NCBI RefSeq assembly: GCF_900087055.1
Contig: NZ_LT575468.1
Coordinates: 1,674,001-1,738,000 of the forward strand
Source: Plesiomonas shigelloides
GTDB lineage: Bacteria > Pseudomonadota > Gammaproteobacteria > Enterobacterales > CAMTGL01
Direction of reading: 5' to 3'
Length of the DNA: 64,000 nucleotides
The position numbers were made by a program, and so were the translations under genes. Positions 26,325-35,069 of this stretch are shown here, one piece after another. Position 1 is the first letter of the stretch; the number at the start of each line of letters is the position of its first letter. The notes under the pieces were generated by a model that was given only the letters and a program-made list of their open reading frames with translations, was not told the origin of the DNA and did not search any database.

Positions 26325-27412
26325 TGTCCACGCTAAAACAGTGGTCAGCCAAACTGACCGGACTGATTGGTCGTGGCGTGCTGTTACTGTTTACCGTCGC
26401 GCTGGGCAGCTTTACGCTGCTCAGCTTATCGCCGGTGGATCCCGTACGTGCCTATATCGGTATGGATGCGCTACGCATTGACCCCGAACAATACGCTAAG
26501 ATCGCTGCACGTTGGGGGCTAGATCAGCCCGCTTGGAGTCGTTTTCTCCACTGGTTAAGTAATATCCTGCAAGGTGACTTGGGCTTTTCTCAAGTCTATA
26601 ACGCTCCGGTTGCTGAGGTTATCAGTGACCGTTTTCTTACGTCGCTGGGTTTGCTTGCTGGGGCGTGGTTACTTTCCGGTTTGTTCGGCTTTGCGCTTGG
26701 CGTGTTAGCCGGTCGGCGCAAAGATTCTCTGACCGATAAGCTAATTTGTGCACTCGCCTACATTATGGCGTCACTACCCGCCTTCTGGATTGGATTACTT
26801 CTTCTCTCTGTGTTTGCAGTACAACTGGCGTGGGCGCCAGTATGCTGCGCGCTACCAATGGGGATGTTACCCGAACAAGCCACATGGACGATGCGATTAC
26901 AGCACATGATTCTACCGATGCTCACTTTAAGCTTAATTGGTACCGGTAATATTATTCTGCATACCCGCGCGCGTCTTATCGAGATCATGCAAAGTGACTT
27001 TGTTCGCTTTGCCCGTTCGCAAGGTGATAGCGGTTTACCATTATTGCGCTTTCATCTATTGCGTCATATCTCAGCACCAGCACTGTGTTTGCAATTTGCC
27101 TCTTTTGGCGAATTGTTTGGCGGCTCCGTATTGGTTGAAAAAGTGTTTGCTTATCCAGGATTAGGCCAAGCCACCATTGATGCAGGGTTACGCGCGGATG
27201 TCCCCCTACTTTTGGGAATAGCGTTGTTCAGCGCCCTCTTTGTCTTTACTGGTAACCAAATCGCAGAATGGTGGATTCGCTCACTTGACCCACGGCTAGC
27301 CAAATCTCGCCCTCAGCGTGACTCTTACCGAAACTCTTGCAATGAGCACTGCGATACAACACCGCCCCACATTGCAGCACTGCCAAATACACAAGAAGGC
27401 GCGCCACGATGA
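26315..27412 (+). CDS. nikB: Nickel ABC transporter permease NikB
   Basis: A 365-residue inner membrane permease of the peptide/nickel family. It begins with a single helix, then the GLDQPAWSRFLHWLSNILQGDLGFS motif typical of DppB/NikB, and the coupling loop FVRFARSQGDSG. The C terminus has about 45 extra polar residues after the last helix compared with E. coli NikB (314 in all), including Cys and several Pro. The start overlaps the nikA end; ATGs at 26315 and 26324 are both possible. Its stop overlaps the nikC start (ATGA). Confidence 0.85.
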   Translation: MSVMSTLKQWSAKLTGLIGRGVLLLFTVALGSFTLLSLSPVDPVRAYIGMDALRIDPEQYAKIAARWGLDQPAWSRFLHWLSNILQGDLGFSQVYNAPVAEVISDRFLTSLGLLAGAWLLSGLFGFALGVLAGRRKDSLTDKLICALAYIMASLPAFWIGLLLLSVFAVQLAWAPVCCALPMGMLPEQATWTMRLQHMILPMLTLSLIGTGNIILHTRARLIEIMQSDFVRFARSQGDSGLPLLRFHLLRHISAPALCLQFASFGELFGGSVLVEKVFAYPGLGQATIDAGLRADVPLLLGIALFSALFVFTGNQIAEWWIRSLDPRLAKSRPQRDSYRNSCNEHCDTTPPHIAALPNTQEGAPR

Positions 27413-28218
27413 CCCATGATCCACGCCCGGCCATCTGGAAGCTATTTATCGCGGGCGGCTTACTGACGTTGTTACTAGGCTGTGCGACTTACTACCATCA
27501 GGCAGACTTGCCCCTGAATTTATTAGCCAAGCGACAAATTCCTTCAGCCGAATACTGGCTAGGTACTGATAATTTAGGACGTGATTTGCTGATCCGATGC
27601 CTACAAGGGGTTTATACCAGCTGGCAAATTGGGTTGATTGCCTCACTCACCAGTGGCGCGATTGCCTTATGTACCGGCGTATTATCAGCACTAGGCGGCA
27701 AGCGTATTGATATGACGCTGCGCTGGTTAATTGACAGCATGCTGTCTATCCCGCATCTGATTTTACTGCTGCTGCTGTGTTTTACTTTAGGTGGCGGTAA
27801 GCAAGGTGTCATTATGGCCGTCGCGCTCACCCATTGGCCAAAGCTAGCGTTACTCATCCGCGCTGAAGTACTGCGAATCAAAGAAAGTGACTTCATTCGC
27901 TTGGCCGCCAAGCTGGGTAACAGTCGTTGGCATATTCTGCGCGTTCACTATCTACCGCTACTACTGCCACAAATCCTCGTGGGGATCTTGTTGATGTTTC
28001 CGCACGCCATCTTGCACGCCGCCGCGCTCAGCTTTCTGGGATTCGGTTTAGCACAACATGAAGCGTCGCTGGGTTTGCTGTTGGCCGATGCCTTGCGCTA
28101 CCTCAATACTGGCGCATGGTGGTTAGCGTTGTTTCCCGGTTTGTTTCTAGTCGCCTTAGTGATGCTCATTGAACAGTGCGGACAAGCCGTACAACAGCTT
28201 TGGCAGGAGATCCTTTAA
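27409..28218 (+). CDS. nikC: Nickel ABC transporter permease NikC
   Basis: A 269-residue partner permease. The N-terminal part carries YWLGTDNLGRDLLIRCLQG, the hallmark of the DppC/NikC group, and the coupling loop is KESDFIRLAAKLGNSRWHILRVHYLP. Six or so membrane helices follow. The length is near E. coli NikC (277). It overlaps nikB by four bases and shares one base with the nikD start, so translation is probably coupled. Confidence 0.87.
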   Translation: MTHDPRPAIWKLFIAGGLLTLLLGCATYYHQADLPLNLLAKRQIPSAEYWLGTDNLGRDLLIRCLQGVYTSWQIGLIASLTSGAIALCTGVLSALGGKRIDMTLRWLIDSMLSIPHLILLLLLCFTLGGGKQGVIMAVALTHWPKLALLIRAEVLRIKESDFIRLAAKLGNSRWHILRVHYLPLLLPQILVGILLMFPHAILHAAALSFLGFGLAQHEASLGLLLADALRYLNTGAWWLALFPGLFLVALVMLIEQCGQAVQQLWQEIL

Positions 28219-29045
28219 TGTTACAGCTCAAACAGTTTGGTGTAGAGACAGCCTCCTACCGCTGGTTTGGTCGTCCGCGCTGGCAAGCACGCCTACAAGA
28301 CATCAATCTACAACTTCATCCGGGAGAGCTGGTTGCGCTTGTAGGCGCTAGCGGTGCCGGAAAATCATTATTAGTACAGGGATTACTGGAATTACTGCCC
28401 CCTCATACACGCCGCACCGGCAAGATTTGTATCACTGAACTCACAGGCTCCGCTCAATCGCCATCGGGAAAAAGTCCCGTACCACATCGGTTATTCAGCT
28501 ACATACCGCAAAGTGTCGCCGCACTGAACCCCTTACGCACTATCGGTGCACAACTACAACGAGCCGGTGAGCTTGCAGGTATTCCCCCCTCTCAACGCGA
28601 GCCACATATTGCATCGCTACTGCAGCGCCACCAGCTAGACGATGGGATACAACAGCTGCATCCGCATCAGATCTCTGGTGGGATGGCCAAGCGCACATTG
28701 ATTTGCTGTGCCAGCCTGCATCACAGCCGTTATTTACTCGCCGATGAAGTCACCGCGTGGCTGGATGACGATAACGCCAGAGCCACGTTGCGCCATTTAC
28801 GTGAACGTTGTGAAGCCGGATGCGGCGTATTGTGGATCACCCATGATTTAGCGCTCGCCGCGGAATATGCCGATCGCGTCGCGGTTTTGCATGCTGGCCG
28901 CTTAGTCGAAACCCTCTCGAGCACTGAATTGCGCCGTGGCGAAGGCAGTGCTTATGTACAAGCACTGTGGCAAGCCTTGCCACAACACGGTTTTCACGTC
29001 ACCGATCCAGCTCAACTTCAGGAGCTTGCCCGTGCTGCAGGTTAA
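28218..29045 (+). CDS. nikD: Nickel ABC transporter ATPase NikD
   Basis: A 275-residue ATPase. Walker A is GASGAGKSL (about residues 43-51), the signature is ISGGMAKRTLI and Walker B is YLLADEVTAWLDDD. The signature and the D-loop region differ from the common LSGGQxQR and DEPTSALD, but the key Gly, Lys, Asp and Glu are kept. The ATG at 28218 has a strong AGGAG six to ten bases upstream and starts on the last base of nikC. It overlaps nikE by 14 bases. Confidence 0.85.
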   Translation: MLQLKQFGVETASYRWFGRPRWQARLQDINLQLHPGELVALVGASGAGKSLLVQGLLELLPPHTRRTGKICITELTGSAQSPSGKSPVPHRLFSYIPQSVAALNPLRTIGAQLQRAGELAGIPPSQREPHIASLLQRHQLDDGIQQLHPHQISGGMAKRTLICCASLHHSRYLLADEVTAWLDDDNARATLRHLRERCEAGCGVLWITHDLALAAEYADRVAVLHAGRLVETLSSTELRRGEGSAYVQALWQALPQHGFHVTDPAQLQELARAAG

Positions 29046-29622
29046 AAACTTAGGGATTTACCAAGATCAGCGCTGGTTATGGCGTAATTTCAATTTGCAG
29101 ATAGCCGCCGGTGAAGTGGTTGGCATTCAGGCGCCTAGCGGGTACGGCAAAACCACTCTTGGCAGAGTACTCGCCGGGTGGCAAGCCGCGGATGAAGGTG
29201 AGATTCTGTATCAAGACCAGCCGTTGCCATCAAAAGGCTACTCCCCAATACAACTGCTACCGCAACATCCTGAGCAAACCTTTAATCCAGTACGACGCAT
29301 CGCAGACAGTATCCACGATGCGTGGCACCCACCCGTTGAATGGTTAGAACGGTTAGCGATTGACCCCGAATGGCTGCAACGCAGACCTGACCAACTGTCT
29401 GGTGGCGAACTCGCGCGCCTCGCATTACTTCGCGCATTAGACCCACGCACAAAAATTTTAATTGCCGATGAAGCCACTGCACAGCTCGACAGTAATTGTC
29501 AGGCGCTCATTTGGCATACAATTTTGGGCCTTTGCAGGGAAAAAAAATTAAGTTTACTTGTGTTCTGTCACGATAATGCATTAATGACTTGCGTATGTCA
29601 GAGAGTTATCGGCTATACTTAA
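29032..29622 (+). CDS. nikE: Nickel ABC transporter ATPase NikE (short)
   Basis: A 196-residue ATPase, shorter than E. coli NikE (268), and lacking the C-terminal extension of oligopeptide-type ATPases. Walker A is APSGYGKTT, the signature is LSGGELARLALLRAL and Walker B is KILIADEATAQLD. The core is complete, so it should work with NikD. The start is GTG at 29032, with AGGAG nine bases upstream inside nikD; the frame upstream of this is a shadow of nikD. It ends directly before the cold shock promoter region. Confidence 0.82.
   Translation: MLQVKNLGIYQDQRWLWRNFNLQIAAGEVVGIQAPSGYGKTTLGRVLAGWQAADEGEILYQDQPLPSKGYSPIQLLPQHPEQTFNPVRRIADSIHDAWHPPVEWLERLAIDPEWLQRRPDQLSGGELARLALLRALDPRTKILIADEATAQLDSNCQALIWHTILGLCREKKLSLLVFCHDNALMTCVCQRVIGYT
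29614..29619 (+). promoter_or_regulatory. Possible -10 of the cold shock gene
   Basis: TATACT at the very end of nikE, with GGC before it, could be the -10 of a promoter giving a long (about 290 nt) leader for the cold shock gene. The -35 is not clear. Confidence 0.35.
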
Positions 29623-29675
29623 TTTGCAGTGCGCGGAGTGCCGTCCTGTAGTAGTTATGGATTTACGAAAAATTT

Positions 29676-29822
29676 ATGAGAAACCAAGCAAATAAGTATG
29701 TACAAGAGGCTAACCTGTGGTACTATCCATCTCGCCGGCCTGTAAAGCAGACCTTATTTATGCAACAATTTGATTCTGAACGCTTCGCTACACCGCTTAA
29801 CTTTGTTAGTACGTTGTCCTGA
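29676..29822 (+). CDS. Candidate 48-residue small protein upstream of csp
   Basis: An ATG-to-TGA frame of 48 codons lies in the presumed long leader of the cold shock gene. The product begins MRNQANKYVQEANLWYYPSR and has a mix of basic and aromatic residues; it has no membrane segment. The ribosome site is weak (ACGAAAAA). Length alone does not prove it is translated, as frames of this size arise by chance. I do not recognise the sequence. Confidence 0.35.
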   Translation: MRNQANKYVQEANLWYYPSRRPVKQTLFMQQFDSERFATPLNFVSTLS

Positions 29823-29918
29823 AGATTTTCGTTCAATTGGTCATCATAAATATTTCTTTATTCTGGCTAGAACGCGCTATGCGTAATGTTTAACTTTTAA
29901 AGATTTTCAGGAGACATC

Positions 29919-30128
29919 ATGTCTAAATCTACTGGTACCGTTAAGTGGTTCAACGAAGAGAAAGGTTTTGGTTTCATCACTCAAGATAACGGCGGTGCTG
30001 ACGTATTCGTTCACTTCCGCGCTATCCAGAGCGAAGGCTTCAAGACCCTGGCTGAAGGTCAAAAGGTTTCTTTTGACGTTGAACAAGGCCAGAAAGGTCC
30101 TCAAGCAGCTAACGTAATCAAGCTGTAA
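29919..30128 (+). CDS. CspA-family cold shock protein
   Basis: A 69-residue single cold shock domain that binds single-stranded RNA and DNA and melts RNA secondary structure. RNP1 is KGFGFI (about 15-20) and RNP2 is VFVHF (about 29-33). It ends ANVIKL, in line with CspC/CspE/CspA types; the exact paralogue cannot be settled. AGGAGA precedes the start at the right distance. A terminator follows at 30164. The long AT-rich leader resembles those of cold-inducible csp mRNAs. Confidence 0.95.
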   Translation: MSKSTGTVKWFNEEKGFGFITQDNGGADVFVHFRAIQSEGFKTLAEGQKVSFDVEQGQKGPQAANVIKL

Positions 30129-30163
30129 TTGAGTCCTCCTACGGAACTTCGGTTTCGTAAGAC

Positions 30164-30191
30164 AAAAAGCATCCTTAGGGATGCTTTTTTT
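30164..30191 (+). terminator. Terminator of the cold shock gene
   Basis: An 11-bp stem aaaaagcatcc/ggatgcttttt with a 4-nt loop and a T run. Confidence 0.92.
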
Positions 30192-30657
30192 ATGTCTGTA
30201 ATTCTCATCCCCCCTACTCTTTGTTTCCTTTTCTTTCCCTAGAAAACTTCAATCCGGTCATCAATTTCTTTTAGCTTTCTTACGCTAGTATCCTTAATTA
30301 CACTTTTTCTTAGCCTCTCCTTACCAAAAAGTAATTAGGGATAAAACACTGGCTACGCAATTCAGCATTTACTGCAATATTTACGAGCTTTGTTGAACGC
30401 TCATCCTGAACACAATCATCACGTAATATTATGTAGAACCGAAATTATTACTTATTGATGCGTTACTACACATTGTGTGCATAAATAAAGCAATTAAGAA
30501 TGAAAAGAGATGAAGGAATAACCGAATGTGCACAAAAGCCAAAACACGGAAGAAAATGGGAAGGCAATAAAGATACGAGTATTAGGAATATTCAGCAGAT
30601 GGCGCATTACGGGTAACATGCGCCATTGACTTTCAAAAGCCGAGAATCCTGTAGAAT

Positions 30658-30695
30658 GCTATCTGTTAGGCAGAACGACTCACCAACAGGATAGC
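30658..30695 (-). terminator. Possible terminator of the DUF2960 gene
   Basis: An imperfect stem gctat-ctgtt/aacag-atagc with a one-base bulge lies 10 bases beyond the stop at 30706. It lacks a T run, so it is weak; the perfect stem at 30600-30625 follows. Confidence 0.4.
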
Positions 30696-30705
30696 TACGC
30701 GGCGA

Positions 30706-30948
30706 TTACTCGTCTTTAAGTAGCGTAATGGCCGTAAAACCAAGCTTTAAAAAGTAGTTCCGACGAAAATCCTTCACGGCTTTGGAGCCTTTCGAGGTTG
30801 CTGCGACCTGTTGCTCCATGATGATGAAGCTTTTCAGATCAATGCCTTCTTCTGCTGCCGCAGCCTCAAACATGTCGTGATATTGTGTATAGGCAAATGG
30901 GATTTCTTTCGAGACACCTTTATAGGTGTACGCTACTTTACGGGCCAT
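30706..30948 (-). CDS. DUF2960 family protein
   Basis: An 80-residue cytoplasmic protein that I recognise as DUF2960, a short family seen in Vibrio, Aeromonas and relatives. It begins MARKVAYTYKGVSKEIPFAY and has KGSKAVKDFRRNYFLKLGF near the end. Its function is unknown. The start at 30948 has AGGAG eight bases upstream; the frame is open to 30969 without support. It is a single gene. Confidence 0.75.
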   Translation of the reverse strand: MARKVAYTYKGVSKEIPFAYTQYHDMFEAAAAEEGIDLKSFIIMEQQVAATSKGSKAVKDFRRNYFLKLGFTAITLLKDE

Positions 30949-31121
30949 GATGGGCTCCTGTCTTTTCAATCGTTACCAGTGAGCACTCAGCCCCACTTTC
31001 AGAAGACGCGCACTATAACGAGAATAGCCCCCTAAATTCAACCATTGCGGGCATGTCATCAGCAAGTTCTGCCTTCGCAATAATGGGCATACACACCACC
31101 ATACCTAATCAGGCATAACGC

Positions 31122-31168
31122 ACAAACAAAAACAGCCGTGTTGCACGGGTTACGTACAGCACGGCTGT
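31122..31168 (-). terminator. Terminator of nlpC
   Basis: A 9-bp stem acagccgtg/cacggctgt with a 19-nt loop; on the minus strand it is followed by TTTTTGTTTG. It lies about 70 bases after the nlpC stop. Confidence 0.8.
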
Positions 31169-31238
31169 CAGTGAATCAGTGTTAGCCACTCGCTATTTTA
31201 CGAATGAACTTTGTGCATGAACTAACTGTAGCTACGAG

Positions 31239-31745
31239 TTATAGGCGACGAGATTGCCAATACGCCTGACGCCAGTATTGAGTATTCAGCGATGATTTAA
31301 TCACCCCTGCCGATGTTGAGGCATGAATGAAGCTATCATCATCGGCATAGATCCCAACATGTAACCCATTCGGGCCTCGACCGGTACGGAAAAATACCAA
31401 GTCCCCCGGTTGCAGATCGTTTTTCGGTACTTTCTCACCACGACGCGCCTGCTCACTGGTTGTTCGCGGTAACTTTAGCGCAAAACGATCTTTAAACGTC
31501 ACCGAGACAAACCCTGAGCAATCAACTCCACGCTTACTCATCCCGCCCAAATGGTACGGAGCACCATACCAATCATCCAATTGCTCATGTAGCGCAGCAA
31601 TCACCATAATGGGATCGCCCAGCGAGCCACGAATCGGCGGCCCCTTTACGGTATCCGGTGTCGAGGAACAAGCGGCCAGCAGAGCAGATGCCATTATCAG
31701 TAAAGCAGGACGCCACAACGGGCCCTTCTGAAATATCCTTATCAT
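31239..31745 (-). CDS. nlpC: NlpC/P60 family lipoprotein peptidase
   Basis: A 168-residue lipoprotein predicted to cut peptide cross-bridges in peptidoglycan. The lipobox is LAAC (Cys26). The catalytic Cys is in VDCSGF (about 76) and the His residues are in GLHVGIY (about 129) and FIHAS. It matches E. coli NlpC (154 residues), which also lies next to btuD. About 200 bases separate it from btuD here, so it may have its own promoter. Confidence 0.9.
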   Translation of the reverse strand: MIRIFQKGPLWRPALLIMASALLAACSSTPDTVKGPPIRGSLGDPIMVIAALHEQLDDWYGAPYHLGGMSKRGVDCSGFVSVTFKDRFALKLPRTTSEQARRGEKVPKNDLQPGDLVFFRTGRGPNGLHVGIYADDDSFIHASTSAGVIKSSLNTQYWRQAYWQSRRL

Positions 31746-31946
31746 AGGTCTAACTTATTCTGTTGTAATGAAACACGCGGAATATATGCATCCTGCTCAG
31801 TCTTACTTAAAGATATGCGAGCTAAAGATGCATGCCGTCTGTTTTATCCGCTAAGAGACCTTATGAGCAAGCATTCCCTCAGCAGTAAATCGTAATATTT
31901 CATGTGTCGCTGTACAGCTGCATTTGTTTGTTGCAGGCTCGCACAA

Positions 31947-32756
31947 TCACGGGGTCAGCAATAGCTCTCGCCCTTCTACCTGTACTCGCCGAAATGGAAC
32001 CTGATAAACCGCACTCAATCGCGCCTCGGTCATCACTTGAGCGGTATTTCCCTGCGCCACACAGCGACCATTTTCGATGAGCCAGACCTGATCGGCTTGA
32101 GCCAACGTATGATTTAAATCATGTCCGGTCATCACTATAGTTAAATCCGCGTCTTTAAGTTCACCCAGCAGCGTATTAAATACCGCTTGATAAGCAATAT
32201 CCAGCGCGGTCATCGGTTCATCTAACAATAACAAACGTGGTGCGCCAGATAATGTTGGCCACACTTGTAAAAGAATAGAGACTAACCGGACTCTTTGCCA
32301 TTCCCCACCAGATAAATGTGAAATCATGCAAGAAAGTTTCGGCTCTAACGATAACCGGCGGGTTAATTCACGCACAGCCAACGCCGTCTCTGCAGTTAGC
32401 GGATGGCGTAGATAGGTATGAATATACTGATAGACGGGTAAATCTAACCCAGGATACTGTTGCTGCGGCAAATAGCCACGTAAGCGTGCTAATTGCGCTA
32501 CCGAACAACTTGATAATGGGCGCGGCTTCTCGTAATCCGTATCCAAATGGGGATGACGTGATGTAACCCTTAATGGCGTTACATCATTCAGCAATACTTG
32601 CCCCTGCTCGGGATGTAACATACCCGCCAATATCGCCAGCAGTGTACTTTTACCGGCACCATTAGGGCCAATGAGATGCGTAATTTGCGCTGGCTGGATA
32701 ATGCCCGACACACCGCACAAACGAGATCCAAGGTGTAAATCAGTCGCCTGTAACAT
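31947..32756 (-). CDS. btuD: Vitamin B12 import ATPase BtuD
   Basis: A 269-residue ATPase for cobalamin import. Walker A is GPNGAGKST, the signature is LSGGEWQRVRL and Walker B is RLLLLDEPMTALD. Compared with E. coli BtuD (249) there is an insert of about 20 polar residues before the Q-loop (around TSRHPHLDTDYEKPRP). I chose the start at 32756 (MLQATDL), as the longer frame to 32807 lies deeper in btuC. It overlaps the btuC end by 17 bases, indicating coupled translation. Confidence 0.9.
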   Translation of the reverse strand: MLQATDLHLGSRLCGVSGIIQPAQITHLIGPNGAGKSTLLAILAGMLHPEQGQVLLNDVTPLRVTSRHPHLDTDYEKPRPLSSCSVAQLARLRGYLPQQQYPGLDLPVYQYIHTYLRHPLTAETALAVRELTRRLSLEPKLSCMISHLSGGEWQRVRLVSILLQVWPTLSGAPRLLLLDEPMTALDIAYQAVFNTLLGELKDADLTIVMTGHDLNHTLAQADQVWLIENGRCVAQGNTAQVMTEARLSAVYQVPFRRVQVEGRELLLTP

Positions 32757-33735
32757 GACGTAATAGCATCCATACAAAAAGTGGCGCACCAATACTGGCC
32801 GTAACAACCCCTACCGGCAATTCTGCGGCATTCAGCGACAATCGCGCGACTAAGTCCGCCAGCATCATCGCCGCCGCGCCACACAGACCACAGGCCGGCA
32901 ATAAATAGCGCTGATCCGTAAAGCCGCCAAGACGCAGGAGGTGCGGCACAATCAACCCGACAAAACTAATAATGCCGGCCAATGCCACGCTACTGCCAAT
33001 AATGACCGCAACGGCCAGCACTAACATGATCCGTAATACCCGAGTATTAAGACCTAATTGACGCGCAGCGGTATCACCCAACATCAAAAGATTAAACACT
33101 TGCCCACGGCTTAGCAGCCACAACAACGGAATGACCAGAAGCGGCAGCAGCCACAGTTGTGACCAACTGATCCCGCTAAAGCTACCCATCATCCAGTACA
33201 TGAGCTGGCGCAGACTTAAATCATCACTGAGATACACCATCCACGTCATCAAGGCGCCACTAAGAATACTCAGCGCCACCCCCATCAATAACAGACGTGC
33301 ATTATTCAGTTGTCGATAATGCGCCAACCAGAGAAGAAAGAGAGTGCTGATCAGTGCTCCCATTATGGCCAATACACTGACTAACCATAACGGAGGAAAT
33401 CCCTGATAAGCCCACATGGCGAATACCAGCAAGACCCCCGAGCCATTAGACAGCCCTAATAAGCCAGGCTCTGCCAGTGGATTAGCAAACAGATTCTGCA
33501 TCGCTGCCCCAGCGGTGGCCAGCGCCGCGCCGGTTAAACAGGCCACAATTAAGCGCGGTAGACGCAATTGGAATACCAGCATCTCGGTCATCGGATCATG
33601 CCAGTTTTGCAATGTGACCCATTGCTCACCCGCCGCCAGACTAAATACAAACAACGCCACAACCAACAGCGCCATATAGCCGAGCCGACGTCGGCAGCGC
33701 TGCTGCTGTGCTAACACTAATTGATAAAATGGCAT
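32740..33735 (-). CDS. btuC: Vitamin B12 import permease BtuC
   Basis: A 331-residue BtuC permease with ten predicted helices. The family runs RLPRLIVACLTGAALATAGAAMQN, GLLGLSNGSGVLL and FVGLIVPHLLR are present. Its start codon overlaps the astE stop (TGATG), and its end overlaps btuD. The E. coli operon has btuE between btuC and btuD; that gene is missing here. No periplasmic BtuF is in the window. Confidence 0.93.
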   Translation of the reverse strand: MPFYQLVLAQQQRCRRRLGYMALLVVALFVFSLAAGEQWVTLQNWHDPMTEMLVFQLRLPRLIVACLTGAALATAGAAMQNLFANPLAEPGLLGLSNGSGVLLVFAMWAYQGFPPLWLVSVLAIMGALISTLFLLWLAHYRQLNNARLLLMGVALSILSGALMTWMVYLSDDLSLRQLMYWMMGSFSGISWSQLWLLPLLVIPLLWLLSRGQVFNLLMLGDTAARQLGLNTRVLRIMLVLAVAVIIGSSVALAGIISFVGLIVPHLLRLGGFTDQRYLLPACGLCGAAAMMLADLVARLSLNAAELPVGVVTASIGAPLFVWMLLRHVTGD

Positions 33736-34823
33736 CAGAACATCAAATCACGAGAAGAAACAGGAACGACCGTCAGACAAGCGCGCTGGCCAATAGCCAC
33801 ATTCAGGTTTGGGAACACCACGGTTTCCCCTTCCTGCTCAATGCAGTAGATGGTTTGCCCATCCTGCGCAATCACATCGCCACAACGAAACGCCGAAAAA
33901 TTCGGTAAGTCATCTAAGAAAAGAAAGCGAAAATCATCACTCTGCCGACGGATTTCACGTCGCACCTGATACAGATGGCATTCCGTACTCGCCGCGTTCA
34001 CCTGCTCAAGCGATTGCCAACGCGGCCATACGTATTGACGATCCGACAGTAACGCCATCAATGCTTGTTGTAATGGGCGCAGCGGCGTTAAATCATTCTG
34101 CCCAAATGGACAGGCACGGCCAAGCTCGATGGTAAACGCATGCGCATCAAACTCACGCGCAGTGAAATAACTAAATGTCGTGGTCGGGCAATGCATCAAC
34201 AGCACAGTGCGAATATCACTCGCCGCAAGGAAACCCAGTTGTGCTTGGCTATACGGTTCGCCATGACGAAATGGATAGATAGCAAAGCGTTCATGGCGCG
34301 ACGCGCGTAGCGCGGTATGTAAATCATAATGACAACGTTCGCGAGCTACCATCTCTGACCCATTAGTGGCATCACCACTCTCACGATAGCCCCCTTCACG
34401 AAAGAAGCGATCAACATAGGCTTCCAACTTGGCCGCTCGATCACGTTCGCGCGAACGCCCGCCCAAATGTGCGCCGCTAAACAACCGGTTAAGGTTGTCA
34501 CGAATTTCGCGTACATTGGCATTCAGCGCCGCGGGGTTACCAAAGATAAACATCACCCGCTGCTGTACCGCCCACTCCTCCAGTAACAGCCCCTGCACCA
34601 TCTGCGCCAGTAACTCCACAGGCGCGGTTTCATTACCGTGAATGCCGCAGGACAAAATAATATCGCGCATACCGGGATACGCCGGAGTAAAGACAATCAC
34701 ACCGGTATCCCATACGGAAACCAGTGTGCCATTTTCCAGCTCAAATTCACCGGCAGGCAGGTGCCACTCATGAGCCAGAGTCAGAGCTAAAAAGTCGCCA
34801 TTCAGCAAAGCCGCCTGTCGCAT
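33735..34823 (-). CDS. astE: Succinylglutamate desuccinylase AstE
   Basis: A 362-residue zinc enzyme of the M14 group that releases succinate from N-succinylglutamate, the last step of arginine breakdown by the AST pathway. The zinc motif is SCGIHGNETAP and a third ligand His is in CHYDLHTALR. ELGRACPFGQND near the C-terminal part is also typical. I chose the start at 34823 with GAAGGAT upstream, over 34910. Usually astE ends an astCADBE operon; here it leads the btuCD unit and no other ast gene is in the window. Confidence 0.9.
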   Translation of the reverse strand: MRQAALLNGDFLALTLAHEWHLPAGEFELENGTLVSVWDTGVIVFTPAYPGMRDIILSCGIHGNETAPVELLAQMVQGLLLEEWAVQQRVMFIFGNPAALNANVREIRDNLNRLFSGAHLGGRSRERDRAAKLEAYVDRFFREGGYRESGDATNGSEMVARERCHYDLHTALRASRHERFAIYPFRHGEPYSQAQLGFLAASDIRTVLLMHCPTTTFSYFTAREFDAHAFTIELGRACPFGQNDLTPLRPLQQALMALLSDRQYVWPRWQSLEQVNAASTECHLYQVRREIRRQSDDFRFLFLDDLPNFSAFRCGDVIAQDGQTIYCIEQEGETVVFPNLNVAIGQRACLTVVPVSSRDLMF

Positions 34824-35027
34824 AGCGCTATCCTTCGTATTTCTCTGTTTTGTTTTATGCCGTGTACTGACACTGCGTATCTTACTTAAAAATACCGCAA
34901 ATTCAGGCAAGTGATGCTAAATCCTCGCGGTGAACTAACATATTTTTGCTTTGTAACCGAAAAGCTGTTTTCAGCAGCACACTTATTACGCGATATAACA
35001 AGGCTCGAGGTAAAAACACCAGATATG

Positions 35028-35054
35028 AAAAAGGCTGCCGTCAGGCAGCCTTTT
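35028..35054 (-). terminator. Terminator after ihfA
   Basis: Stem aaaggctgcc/ggcagccttt with a 4-nt loop; on the minus strand it ends in TTTTTC. It closes the pheS-pheT-ihfA unit. Confidence 0.92.
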
Positions 35055-35069
35055 GTGTGATAGGAGGCG

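Larger units (their letters stand above)
30129..30705. other. Intergenic region after csp
   Basis: It holds the csp terminator (30164-30191), a pyrimidine-rich tract at 30203-30240, a purine-rich stretch at 30490-30585, a perfect 8-bp stem tggcgcat/atgcgcca (30600-30625) and an imperfect stem at 30658-30695 after the DUF2960 gene. No convincing gene is present. Confidence 0.45.

Noticed and set aside
30500-30616. 38-codon ORF in the gap after csp.
   Set aside because: No ribosome site, and it overlaps a purine-rich tract and a stable stem; likely chance.
34824-35027. Cobalamin riboswitch upstream of the astE-btuCD unit.
   Set aside because: No B12-box-like sequence (GCCACTG) was seen in the gap.
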